From Bauldia sp. (GTDB lineage: Bacteria; Pseudomonadota; Alphaproteobacteria; Rhizobiales; Kaistiaceae), in the NCBI GenBank assembly GCA_020442065.1, contig JAGRKZ010000048.1:1-40679 (forward strand): DNA of 40,679 nucleotides, in the 5' to 3' direction. The translations under genes and the position numbers were made by a program. Positions 24,711 to 32,601 of the stretch are shown in pieces. How positions within the stretch are numbered: the first letter of the stretch is position 1; the number at the start of each line of letters is the position of its first letter. A model generated the notes under the pieces. That model was not told where the DNA came from. It did not search any database and worked only from the letters and a program-made list of their open reading frames with translations.

Positions 24711-25971
24711 TGCCGTCTCCGTTGTTGTCGAGTTGGGGCCCGCCGTTGTGGCCGATGCCGGGCTGCGGCGCGGTCCCCAGCACGACCGTCGCGCCCTGCA
24801 CCAGCAACTCGTCGGCCGCCGGATTGTCGTGCCGCGGGCGGCCCTCCAGATCTCGGCCCTCGTTGGGCGTGATCTGCGCGGTCTGGATCGCGCGGGCGAT
24901 GCCCTCGATCCGGCTCTTGAAGTCGCCGCGCTGCAGGCCATCGAGATTGTGCTCGACGTAGCGGCCACTATTGGACCGGCCGAACAGCTTGAGGTTCATT
25001 TCACCCTCCAGCGCCTTCGCCCACTGCCCGACGAGGTGTTTGACGAGGTGCAGGTCCTGCTGTTCGACGTTGGAGAAGGTTCCGCGCGACAGGTCCTGGA
25101 GGAACGCCGGCGGCATTTGATAGGCTCGGGCGATCTCCTGGATCTGGAGCAGCCGGGCTTCGGTCATTTGCCCTTTGGCTGGGTCGAACCCGATTGGCTC
25201 CAGCTTGTACCCTGGCGGCAGCGCAACGATCGGCTTGTCGCTCTTGCGAGCCTCGTCAATCGCCGCGGAGACGTCCGCGAGGGCTCGCTGCACCGCCGCC
25301 GGACCCTGCGGCATCGGGCCGACCAGGGCGAGCGGCGGAACGCCGCCACCGGCAAAGAAATGGCTTCCGTAGTCATTCATCGCCAGAGCGAGCTGGATCG
25401 CCTTTGCGGCGAGATTGATGGGTCCGTAGTGCCCGACCTGGTCGGCTTTCAACATGAACGGCACGTCGATCACGTCGGCCGCCGGATATTTCTTGCTCTC
25501 CCAGTGGTAGACCTGCTCAGTGCCGGTCCGACGCACGCGGACCTTTCGCGGATCCATCGGCCACAAGGCTTCGATGTTCGACCCGTTTCGCTCGATCCAA
25601 GCGAGCCCGCGGCCACCCGTAAACACTTGCTGCCAGAAATACTGGCGGAACTTGAACGTATCCATGAGGTCGTTAGGGAACTCGTGGATCGTCACCGCGG
25701 TCCTGCCGGTAAGACGCACGGGTCCCGCCTCTTTCGTCTGTCGATAGGCATGGAGCGGCAGAGCTGCCATGGTCCGCGACAGAAAGGCGACGGCGCACGC
25801 GACGGCGGGGACGGTCAACGCGGCGTCGATCGTCACGTTCGGCAGGTTCGGCGAGCCGACGCCAAAGAACGCGAGGAAGTTCTCCGCGCTGACCGGGATC
25901 GTCTCGGTCTCCGCCGACGGCCCCGCCCGCACCTCCCGGCGCTGCGGGACACTTCGTCCGAATAGCCTCAT
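24694..25971 (-). CDS. phage portal protein
   Basis: 425 residues, HK97-type portal forming the DNA-entry ring. Visible blocks are AVACAVAFLSRTMAALPLHAY, FRQYFWQQVFTGGRGLAWI, the KADQVGHYGPINLAAKAI region, and YQMPPAFLQDLSRGTFSNVEQ. The ATG at 25971 overlaps the terminase stop as ATGA. Longer in-frame readings upstream are terminase shadow. The C-terminus is polar (GIGHNGGPQLDNNGDGNEQQA). Confidence 0.92.
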   Translation of the reverse strand: MRLFGRSVPQRREVRAGPSAETETIPVSAENFLAFFGVGSPNLPNVTIDAALTVPAVACAVAFLSRTMAALPLHAYRQTKEAGPVRLTGRTAVTIHEFPNDLMDTFKFRQYFWQQVFTGGRGLAWIERNGSNIEALWPMDPRKVRVRRTGTEQVYHWESKKYPAADVIDVPFMLKADQVGHYGPINLAAKAIQLALAMNDYGSHFFAGGGVPPLALVGPMPQGPAAVQRALADVSAAIDEARKSDKPIVALPPGYKLEPIGFDPAKGQMTEARLLQIQEIARAYQMPPAFLQDLSRGTFSNVEQQDLHLVKHLVGQWAKALEGEMNLKLFGRSNSGRYVEHNLDGLQRGDFKSRIEGIARAIQTAQITPNEGRDLEGRPRHDNPAADELLVQGATVVLGTAPQPGIGHNGGPQLDNNGDGNEQQA

Positions 25972-27794
25972 GCCGCCACCATGCTGAAAGTGGGATCGTT
26001 CCAGGGAGAGGCGATCGCGCCGGAGTCGGCGTTGACGGTTGCGACGCCGATGCTCATCGCGAGCGACACCATTCCGTCGATGCGATGCGTCGCCTTCTCT
26101 TTGTTGAACATCCGGTGCCCGGTCCGATTCTCGGCATAGACGACGCTCGCCGCGCACATGGTCATGACCGGGTTGGGGAACACCTCCAGGCGGTGCTCGA
26201 GCAGCGCCGCCTCCAGTTTGTTGATCGAGTCCGGCATCCACAGGACGATCGCCTCGGCGCCGCTATCGTCGGCGGGCGAGTCTTCACGCTCGCCGATCTT
26301 CCGGCGATTGAAGCCCTGCGGATGCACGACGCACGGCAACGCCACGCCGATCTCGTCGAGCTGATCCTGCAGCTGCTCGAGCCCGTACTGGTCGCAGCCG
26401 ATCTGCACCGGCGCATATCGAGCGACCAACTCGGCCAACGCACTCGCCACCCAGCGATACGAGACGCGCGGCCCCGGAACGGCCTCAAGGTGCCCCTGGC
26501 TCGCCCAGGTTTCGTAGGGCGCCCGATCGGTGCGCGCTCGATCGGCGAGCGTGTCGCGTGGCGTCCAGAACCAGGTGCGGCTCGCGAAGCGCCAGGCATC
26601 CTTCCTCTGGTCGAGCAACCAGGTCAGCGTGAACGCGCACAGATCGCGAGTCCGCGACAGGTCGAGACCGCCGTAGCAGGGCACGTCGCGCTCGGTCAGC
26701 GCGCCGGCATCGAATTCCTTCTGAGCGGCCGTCCACAATTCCCGCGGGATCGCCGCGGAGTCGCTGCCGGTCCATTGGCAGAAGTGCAACCGCCGCACCA
26801 GGCCCTCCTTCGAGGGCATCCCGCGAGCCTCCTGCACTTGCTCCCGGATGTAGGTCGGCTGGATCGAGACCCCGAGATTCGGGTTGGCCTTGATCCAGCA
26901 GGACTCATCCTCGAACGGCTCGTCGTCGTCGTCGACGCTCGCGATGAAGGCGAACCAGGCATCGTTGTCGACGACGCCGGTGACCACCTCGATCGAATAG
27001 TCGTGCTCCTGACCGCACACCGACTTCTTGTCGAAACCGGAGTTGGTGATCTCGAAGATCAGCGCCTCCTGGTTCCCCTTCGTCCCGGCCCGCAGCATTT
27101 CGATGACGCTGTTGTCGGGATGCTCGTGCACCTCGTCGACGAGCGCGCAGTAGGGCCGGATGCCGGACTTCCCCTTCTTGTCCGACGAGATCGGTCGGAA
27201 GAACCCGTCGAGCCGGCCGGTGACCCGGTTGCGGATGCGCAGCGCCGTGACCGGTTTATCTCCCGACGCGACCATCCGCGCCCGAAGCGCCTTGGAGTTC
27301 TCGAACATCGAGACCGCGTCGCGGAACAGGATCTCGGCCTGGTCGCGATCGGTGGCCGCGGCGTACACCTCCGGACGAACCTTCTTGAGCGCCGCGAACA
27401 TGTAGTGGCCGATCCCGGCCGCGAGCGGCGACTTCCCGTTTCCCTTCGCCACCTCGACGTAGGCGCGCCGGAAGCGGCGGAATCCAGCGGCGTTGCGCCA
27501 GCCAAAGAGCGACCCGACGATGAAGGCCTGCCAGGGCTGCAGCTCGAACGGGACGGACCGGCTGGTCACCGCGCCGTCCGCGTCCTGCTCCTCCACCTCG
27601 ACAGACAACACCTTCCGAAAGAAGCCGATCGCGCGCTGCGCCAGGCTCACATCCCAGTGCAGTCCTCGGGCCGCCCCCTCGTCCAGGTCTCGGAGGTGCC
27701 GCGCACATGCCGCGCGGACATACGGACCCGCGACGACTTCGCCGGCAGCCACCGCCCGCGCGTAGGCGGTGACGGGATCCTCGGATGCGACCAT
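25968..27794 (-). CDS. terminase large subunit
   Basis: 608 residues, the DNA-packaging motor. The ATPase Walker A-type motif EVAKGNGKS is at about 114-122 and Walker B (YCALVDE) at 215-221. The adenine-binding pocket is upstream (FELQPWQAFIVGSLFGW). The RNase H-like nuclease domain begins at GGLDLSRTRDLCAF, with later acidic residues in GCDQYG and RIDGMVSLAMSIG. This is the Terminase_1 (PF03354) pattern. It pairs with the P27-type small subunit; the two are separated by a methyltransferase gene. Confidence 0.93.
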   Translation of the reverse strand: MVASEDPVTAYARAVAAGEVVAGPYVRAACARHLRDLDEGAARGLHWDVSLAQRAIGFFRKVLSVEVEEQDADGAVTSRSVPFELQPWQAFIVGSLFGWRNAAGFRRFRRAYVEVAKGNGKSPLAAGIGHYMFAALKKVRPEVYAAATDRDQAEILFRDAVSMFENSKALRARMVASGDKPVTALRIRNRVTGRLDGFFRPISSDKKGKSGIRPYCALVDEVHEHPDNSVIEMLRAGTKGNQEALIFEITNSGFDKKSVCGQEHDYSIEVVTGVVDNDAWFAFIASVDDDDEPFEDESCWIKANPNLGVSIQPTYIREQVQEARGMPSKEGLVRRLHFCQWTGSDSAAIPRELWTAAQKEFDAGALTERDVPCYGGLDLSRTRDLCAFTLTWLLDQRKDAWRFASRTWFWTPRDTLADRARTDRAPYETWASQGHLEAVPGPRVSYRWVASALAELVARYAPVQIGCDQYGLEQLQDQLDEIGVALPCVVHPQGFNRRKIGEREDSPADDSGAEAIVLWMPDSINKLEAALLEHRLEVFPNPVMTMCAASVVYAENRTGHRMFNKEKATHRIDGMVSLAMSIGVATVNADSGAIASPWNDPTFSMVAA

Positions 27795-27812
27795 GCGAGC
27801 ACGGAGGCGGGC

Positions 27813-29135
27813 TTACGCCGCGACCGCCAGGCGCTCGGACGCGACCTGATCGAACGTGCGGCCGTCGCCGTCAAGAATCGGCGCGTGCCCGGTGAACTCC
27901 GCCCAGCGCTTGACCGCGACGTCGACATAGGCCGGGTCGATCTCGATCGCATGGCAGCATCGGCCCGACATTTCCGCAGCGATGATCGTCGTGCCCGATC
28001 CCGAGAACGGCTCATAAACCGCGTCACCCGGCGCCGAGTTGTTGACGATCGGCCGCTTCATGCACTCGACTGGCTTCTGCGTTCCGTGGCCGGTTCCGGA
28101 CTTGGCGTGCTCGATGAACCACACCGTCGACTGCTTCCGACCGCCGGCCCAATCCGCCTTCTCGCCGTCGACTACAGCGTAGGCGGCCACCTCGTGCTCG
28201 GGAACGAAACGCCAGTCGTCCTCCTCGCCCTCGCGCACGCCGTACCAGCCAGGCTCGTGCTGCCAGTGATACGCGCCACGCGAGATCACGGCGCGCTGTT
28301 TCACCCAGATGATCTGGGCCCTGATGTTGAACCGGCATGCCTGCAGCGACCGCTCGACGACGCCGGCATGCAGACCGCCGTGCCACACATAGGCGATCGC
28401 GCCTGGGAACAGCTCCCACGCCTCGCGCCAATCGGCCTGATCGTCGTTCTTGACCGCACCCTTCGCGGTGTCGCCGCCGCTGAGACCGACGCGCTCGCGC
28501 CACTTCGGGTCGTACTTCACGCCATAGGGCGGATCCGTGACCATGAGGCGCGGCTTGGCGCCGCCGAGGACGCGATCGACGTCCGACTTCAGCGTCGAGT
28601 TTCCGCACAGAAGCCGATGGCGGCCGAGCAGCCAAAGATCGCCGCGCGCCGATACCGGCTGCAGCACCAGCTCGGGCGCATCGTCGGGATCGGTCCGGCC
28701 GCCCCCCTCCTGCTCTGGCAAGAGCGCGCGCAACTCCTTCGGATCGAAGCCGAGGTCCTCGCCGGACACGCCGAGCACCGAGAGCTCCTGCAGCTCGATA
28801 CCGAGCATGTGAGGATCCCACTCGGAATTGAGCGCGACCTTGTTGTCGAGAACGCCGAACGCCCGGCACTGCTCGTCGCTCCAGCCGGCCGCGACGATGA
28901 CTCGCACCTCGGCCAACCCCTCGGCCTTGGCCGCCTCGAGGCGGCCGTGACCCGCGATGATCGTGCCGTCCTCGCGGACCAGGATCGGCCACACTTGACC
29001 GAAGCGACGAAACGACCCGCGCAGCTGATCGACCTGCTTCGCCGAGTGCTTGCGAGCATTCCGCTCGTAGGCCTTCAGCCGATCGATCGGCCAGGTCTGA
29101 ACCTCGCTACCGGAAATATTCATCGGCTTCGTCAA
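27813..29135 (-). CDS. ParB-domain DNA methyltransferase (N4/N6 type)
   Basis: 440 residues. Residues about 10-105 are a ParB/Sulfiredoxin-like domain (YERNARKHSAKQVDQLRGSF, then IIAGHGRLEAAK). A C-terminal beta-class methyltransferase follows, with catalytic DPPYG at 201-205, TQKPVECMKRPI near 352, and the AdoMet motif FSGSGTT at 377-383. It transfers a methyl group to adenine N6 or cytosine N4. There is no cognate restriction enzyme nearby. It lies between the two terminase subunits and overlaps the small subunit by 29 bases. This may tie methylation to packaging or protect the phage from host restriction. Confidence 0.9.
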   Translation of the reverse strand: MTKPMNISGSEVQTWPIDRLKAYERNARKHSAKQVDQLRGSFRRFGQVWPILVREDGTIIAGHGRLEAAKAEGLAEVRVIVAAGWSDEQCRAFGVLDNKVALNSEWDPHMLGIELQELSVLGVSGEDLGFDPKELRALLPEQEGGGRTDPDDAPELVLQPVSARGDLWLLGRHRLLCGNSTLKSDVDRVLGGAKPRLMVTDPPYGVKYDPKWRERVGLSGGDTAKGAVKNDDQADWREAWELFPGAIAYVWHGGLHAGVVERSLQACRFNIRAQIIWVKQRAVISRGAYHWQHEPGWYGVREGEEDDWRFVPEHEVAAYAVVDGEKADWAGGRKQSTVWFIEHAKSGTGHGTQKPVECMKRPIVNNSAPGDAVYEPFSGSGTTIIAAEMSGRCCHAIEIDPAYVDVAVKRWAEFTGHAPILDGDGRTFDQVASERLAVAA

Positions 29136-29580
29136 AGAGGTCCCCCTGGCCAGGCAGCATGTTCCGTTCGTCCGCCGGCGAGAGGCCGAGCATGGCGACG
29201 AGCGATCGCCACTGGCGCCAGGACTCGTTGATCTGCGCGACGTAAGGGTGCGTCTTGACCTGGGTGCCGTTGCGCCCGGCCTCGACCCGGTAGATTTCCA
29301 TGTTGATCCTCGGCATCGCGTCGCGGAGAGTCCGCAGCCGCACCACGGCGCGACAGTACTCGGCGATGACGTCGACGAAGCGCGGCTTCAGACGGTCGAC
29401 CGTAGGATCCGCAAGCAGGCGCCCGACGCGCCGCCACTCGGCCCGCTGATCCTTCGTGAGGTCCCGCGGTTGCAGCCGGCGAATGAGCTGGTCGACCGTG
29501 TGACGGCGCGCCTCCTCGGTTGAGGCGCCGTCGCCGCGCATCGGAATGACGTTGTCGAGCTTCGGCTTGCGACCGCGCAT
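29107..29580 (-). CDS. terminase small subunit, P27 family
   Basis: 157 residues beginning MRGRKPK, the usual P27-type opening. Helical blocks PRDLTKDQRAEWRRVGRLL, RFVDVIAEYCRAVVRLR and THPYVAQINESWRQWRSLVAMLGLSPADERNM are diagnostic. It recognises the packaging site and hands DNA to the large subunit. It is flanked by the HNH gene upstream and the methyltransferase downstream. Confidence 0.9.
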   Translation of the reverse strand: MRGRKPKLDNVIPMRGDGASTEEARRHTVDQLIRRLQPRDLTKDQRAEWRRVGRLLADPTVDRLKPRFVDVIAEYCRAVVRLRTLRDAMPRINMEIYRVEAGRNGTQVKTHPYVAQINESWRQWRSLVAMLGLSPADERNMLPGQGDLFDEADEYFR

Positions 29581-29675
29581 GCGAGTGGGCTTTTTCTATT
29601 CAATTTCGACTTTTTGCGTACGAATGCCCCAGCCGGTCCGGGTCCCCAGGGGCGCCAGAGATTGACCCACCCCCC
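29581..29675. other. candidate cos region
   Basis: This short non-coding gap lies between the HNH gene and the P27 small terminase gene, where cos sites often lie in HK97-like phages. It holds GTCCGGGTCCCCAGG-type sequence with short inverted symmetry and a T-rich segment next to the terminase start. Assignment is by position; no ends can be read from an integrated copy. Confidence 0.3.
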
Positions 29676-30041
29676 CTACCCTACCGGCCAGCCGTCGACA
29701 CCGATCGACCGCTGCCGCATGGTCTTGGTCAGTCGGATCGCCTCAGCACTGTCGAGGCGGAGCGCGTCGACACCGACCCGACCAGCGTCGAACTGCACCT
29801 CGAGCGTCTGCTTCACCGCCGAGTGGTGCCACCCGCAGGCCGGCTGCCGGTTGGCAGGATCCCAGAACAGAGCTTGGTCACCACGATGCGGCACGATGTG
29901 GTCGACGACAGTCGCAGGCTCCACCAGGCCCACCGCCTCACACCCCAGGCAGAGCGGGTGCGCCCGCTTGAACGCCGCCGCGGCCTTCTCCCATTGGACC
30001 GTGTAGCCGCGCTCGCGCGCCGAACCGCGATGCCCGTCCAT
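29676..30041 (-). CDS. HNH endonuclease
   Basis: 121 residues. The beta-beta-alpha-metal motif is clear: zinc-type LCLGC, then VVDHIVPHRGD (catalytic His pair), then WDPANRQPACGWHHSAVK. HNH proteins encoded beside terminase genes in HK97-like phages assist specific cos cleavage. The start follows the upstream small gene by 13 bases. Confidence 0.88.
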   Translation of the reverse strand: MDGHRGSARERGYTVQWEKAAAAFKRAHPLCLGCEAVGLVEPATVVDHIVPHRGDQALFWDPANRQPACGWHHSAVKQTLEVQFDAGRVGVDALRLDSAEAIRLTKTMRQRSIGVDGWPVG

Positions 30042-30054
30042 GCCCGCAGATCGG

Positions 30055-30240
30055 TCAGCCCAGCGGCACGCCGTTGAGCATGTCCGACCGCACGCCCCAC
30101 AGGCCCAACACCCGATTGCCGGCCTCGTCGACGACGGGCACGGCCCAGGCCTTGACCTTGCGGCCCTGCGCCGTCCAGTAGCCGACGATCTGCGAGGCGA
30201 GCAGCATGGCGCCCGCCTCGGTCAGCGTGTCTTTCTGCAT
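30055..30240 (-). CDS. small phage protein
   Basis: 61 residues from the ATG at 30240 (MQKDTLTEAGAMLLASQIVGYW), unrecognised. It has a helix followed by beta-type WAVPVVDEAGNRVLGLWGVRS. It is the first gene of the late block after the 188-base gap that follows the NusG-like gene. Function unknown. Confidence 0.6.
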   Translation of the reverse strand: MQKDTLTEAGAMLLASQIVGYWTAQGRKVKAWAVPVVDEAGNRVLGLWGVRSDMLNGVPLG

Positions 30241-30428
30241 CGGATGGTTCCGGCGAGGGGAGGAAGCGCTTCGGCCACGAGCCGCCATCCGGGCCGATCG
30301 CATCCGGATCGGCTGGGGCTGCCCCGGTGCGAGCGTACCGCGCTTGCGGCACCTGCACTAGCTGACGGGCTGCTCGTCCTGGGCGTGCACGCTATGCGAG
30401 TCGCCCGAAGCGAGTCAATCAGCGCGAG
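30241..30428. promoter_or_regulatory. early/late intergenic region
   Basis: This 188-base gap separates the early operon (ending with the NusG-like gene) from the late operon. It contains a perfect inverted repeat GCCGATC/GATCGGC and other short GC stems, but no U-run terminator and no clear promoter. It is a plausible late promoter or antitermination-site region; this rests on position only. Confidence 0.35.
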
Positions 30429-31127
30429 TCACGATGCGAGCAGCTCGATATCCTCGATCGTGAAGTCGACCGGCGTAAGCCCCCCGAACATGGCGAGCAT
30501 CGCCTTGACCACGCCGCGCCCGGTGATGTCGCTGACGTGCCCCGAGAACCCGCCGAACGGACCGCGCAGCGCCCGCACCCGCGCCCCGATCGGGAAGCGC
30601 AGCACCGCCTCGGCCGCACGGCCTCGGCCCGCCGAGCGCCTGCGCTCGCGTTCCCGCCTCGCCTGGGCGGCCTTGGTCTCGTCGAACCGGCCTTCCTCCT
30701 GGGCGGACATGAACCGCCGCACCTCGGCCTCGCGCACCGGCACGCCGCCGTCGCCACCGAGCACGCGCTCGATCTCCTCGATCGCGCGGAGCCCGCCCCA
30801 ATGCTGCGGCGAGCGTGGCAGCTCGGCGAACAGGTAGCGGTTGAACAGCGGGAATTCGCGAACGATGCGCGTGCGGGGCTGTCGCCCCCGCACCTCCCGC
30901 CGCAGCGTCGGCAGGAACGTCTGATAGCCGAGCCAGGCGAGCCCGTCGCGGGCGTCGCCCTCGGCCCGCGACCTGGTCTGCACGACGTACCAGGCGCGAT
31001 CGAGCCCGGCCGTCTCCTCTGCGATCGCCGGCACCGGCGACGCTGCTGCGGCCGGCCTGGCGCGGCCCCATTCGGCCTCGGCGAGCTTGAGGGCATGGTC
31101 GACCAGGGTCGGATCGAGCGCGGTCAT
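30429..31127 (-). CDS. NusG/RfaH-like transcription antiterminator
   Basis: 232 residues. Residues about 45-145 are an NGN domain (RAWYVVQTRSRAEGDARDGL, YQTFLPTLRRE, REFPLFNRYLFAEL), which in NusG binds RNA polymerase. A basic linker follows, then a C-terminal KOW domain (FPIGARVRALRGPFGGFSGH ... VDFTIEDIELL, about 178-232). It is the last gene of the early operon, just upstream of the late genes. It may let polymerase read through terminators into the 24-kb late operon. Start ATG overlaps the upstream stop as ATGA. The 40-residue N-terminal extension is unusual. Confidence 0.85.
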   Translation of the reverse strand: MTALDPTLVDHALKLAEAEWGRARPAAAASPVPAIAEETAGLDRAWYVVQTRSRAEGDARDGLAWLGYQTFLPTLRREVRGRQPRTRIVREFPLFNRYLFAELPRSPQHWGGLRAIEEIERVLGGDGGVPVREAEVRRFMSAQEEGRFDETKAAQARRERERRRSAGRGRAAEAVLRFPIGARVRALRGPFGGFSGHVSDITGRGVVKAMLAMFGGLTPVDFTIEDIELLAS

Positions 31128-32200
31128 TCGGCCTCCTCGTGTTCCGCCGCCTCTTGCGGCTGCCAGTCCCTCGGGTGCGCCGCCGGCACCCATGCCCAGC
31201 CCGCCGCGTCGGGTCGCGGCAGGCGCACCCCGAACGTGGTCAGGATCTCGTCGAACCAGGCGGCGAAGATCTCGCCGTCGACATGCGCCTTGGTCATGCC
31301 GAGCGCCGCCGCCTCGATCGCCTCGACCTGGCCGGCGGCGACCTTCCATCCGATCTTTGCGAAGCCGAGCGACACCCGGGTCTCGTAGAACCGCGCCGCG
31401 TCGGTTCCGCGCTGGCCAACCGCCGCGCCGTGGCGGGCGATCCAGTCGAACAGCAGCCACCACCAGGCCCGGTCGAAGGCGCCGACGAAGGCGTGCCCGG
31501 AAGGCGCCGGCGCCGCCTTGGGCGCGGCCGGAATGAGCAGCCAGCGCCGGTCGGCGAGGTAGCTGGCGAGCGCCGGCGGCATCCGGCGCTTGCTTTCGCC
31601 GAGGCTCGCCAGGAACGCCGGCAGCTTCGCCGCCGCGTCGCGGCGCTGCTCGGCGGTGAGCCCGCGCCAGGCGCGCTCGCCCGCCTCGAGGTTGTCGGCG
31701 AACCCGGTCGGATAGGCCTTGACCAGGTCGCGGAACGCGCCGAGGGCCGCCTCGGGCTCTTCCGGCCCCGCGCGCGCGCTCTCTCTCTCCGGTTCCCTTA
31801 CTGGTTCCCTTACAAGGTTACTGTCCAGATTCTGGACTCGGCTTTCGCCGTTTTCTGGACTCGGCTCGGCCGGTTTTTTGGACTCGGGTCCGTGTCCAGA
31901 TTCTGGACTCGGCTTTGCGGGGAAATCGGGCTCGAACGCGAAGCGATAGCGGGTCCGCTCCTGGCGCTGGTTTTCGGCGTGGCGGCGGGTTTCGCGGGCG
32001 ATCAGCCCGGCGCCCTCGAGCGCGGCGAGCTGGGTGTTGAGCGAGGCCCGCGACATTTCGCAGTCGCCGGCGAGCGTCTCCTGGCTCGGGAAGCATCCGT
32101 TGTCGGGGTGGTAGCGATCGCAGAGGTGCCAGAGGACGATCTTCGCCGCCGGCTTGAGGCCGCGCTGCTTGATCGCCCAATCGGTCGCCGCGTGGCTCAC
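31124..32200 (-). CDS. HTH replication-initiator-like protein
   Basis: 358 residues with a GTG start preceded by GGGGAAAAGG. Residues about 14-70 form a winged HTH (AKIVLWHLCDRYHPDNGCFPSQETLAGDCEMSRASLNTQL) of the HTH_36 type found in phage replication proteins. A polar Pro/Glu/Ser linker (about 90-150) encodes four direct repeats in its DNA. The C-terminal helical domain (about 150-358, KAYPTGFADNLEAGERAWRGL) has no recognised fold. The plan resembles lambda O: DNA-binding N-terminus, origin repeats in the middle, partner-binding C-terminus. Confidence 0.7.
   Translation of the reverse strand: MSHAATDWAIKQRGLKPAAKIVLWHLCDRYHPDNGCFPSQETLAGDCEMSRASLNTQLAALEGAGLIARETRRHAENQRQERTRYRFAFEPDFPAKPSPESGHGPESKKPAEPSPENGESRVQNLDSNLVREPVREPERESARAGPEEPEAALGAFRDLVKAYPTGFADNLEAGERAWRGLTAEQRRDAAAKLPAFLASLGESKRRMPPALASYLADRRWLLIPAAPKAAPAPSGHAFVGAFDRAWWWLLFDWIARHGAAVGQRGTDAARFYETRVSLGFAKIGWKVAAGQVEAIEAAALGMTKAHVDGEIFAAWFDEILTTFGVRLPRPDAAGWAWVPAAHPRDWQPQEAAEHEEAE
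31823..31915. repeat. four iterons: candidate phage replication origin
   Basis: The core GGACTCGG occurs at 31834, 31857, 31880 and 31905, all in the same orientation with 23, 23 and 25-base spacing, about two helical turns. The outer two copies are each extended by the inverted repeat GTCCAGA-T-TCTGGAC (31823-31837 and 31893-31907). They lie in the linker of the initiator-like gene, as in the lambda origin. Confidence 0.6.
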
Positions 32201-32289
32201 AGCCTTTTCCCCGCACTGTCGCCGGATTGGCAGCGGCCCGCATCGGTGGCACGATGCGGCGTTCTCAACCGGGCTGGGAGGCGAGAACG

Positions 32290-32595
32290 ATGCCGCTCGA
32301 GGATCACGAGATCGCCGTCGTCAAGGGCATGCTGGCGCGCGGCGATCGCCAGCACGACATCGCCGCGTTCTTCGGCGTGAACGGAGGCCGCGTCGCTGAA
32401 GTCGCCAAGGGGACGCGTGGGCCGGGCGTTGCCGCCGCGCAGCCTGAGATGCTTCCACCACCCGGCCCTTACATGGCGGGTCGTTCGGCGCTGAAGGCGC
32501 GCGAGACGCTGGTGGCCCTCCGCGAGCTGATCGACGACGCGCTCCGCGACATCGATCTCTACGAGCGAACGACCGAGCCGGTCGAAGGCGGCTAG
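32290..32595 (+). CDS. small HTH-like plus-strand protein
   Basis: 101 residues (MPLEDHEIAVVKGMLARGDRQ). Residues about 12-35 (KGMLARGDRQHDIAAFFGVNGGRVAEVA) read as a resolvase/sigma-type helix-turn-helix. A Pro-rich linker and a C-terminal helix follow (ARETLVALRELIDDALRDI). It is transcribed against the early operon and lies 6 bases before the next membrane-protein gene, so the two form a separate plus-strand cassette. Probably a regulator or small DNA-binding protein. Confidence 0.6.
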   Translation: MPLEDHEIAVVKGMLARGDRQHDIAAFFGVNGGRVAEVAKGTRGPGVAAAQPEMLPPPGPYMAGRSALKARETLVALRELIDDALRDIDLYERTTEPVEGG

Positions 32596-32601
32596 AGTAG
32601 C

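Noticed and set aside
26085..29231. 1048-codon open frame on the plus strand
   Set aside because: It is antisense to terminase and methyltransferase genes, is rich in Arg/His/Pro/Leu with no domain, and is explained by high-GC third-position bias.
30537..31388. 283-codon plus-strand frame opposite the NusG-like gene
   Set aside because: Antisense; the minus frame has NGN and KOW domains.
31823..31915. CRISPR-like array
   Set aside because: Repeats are only about 8-12 bases with 23-base period and lie inside a coding sequence; iterons fit better.
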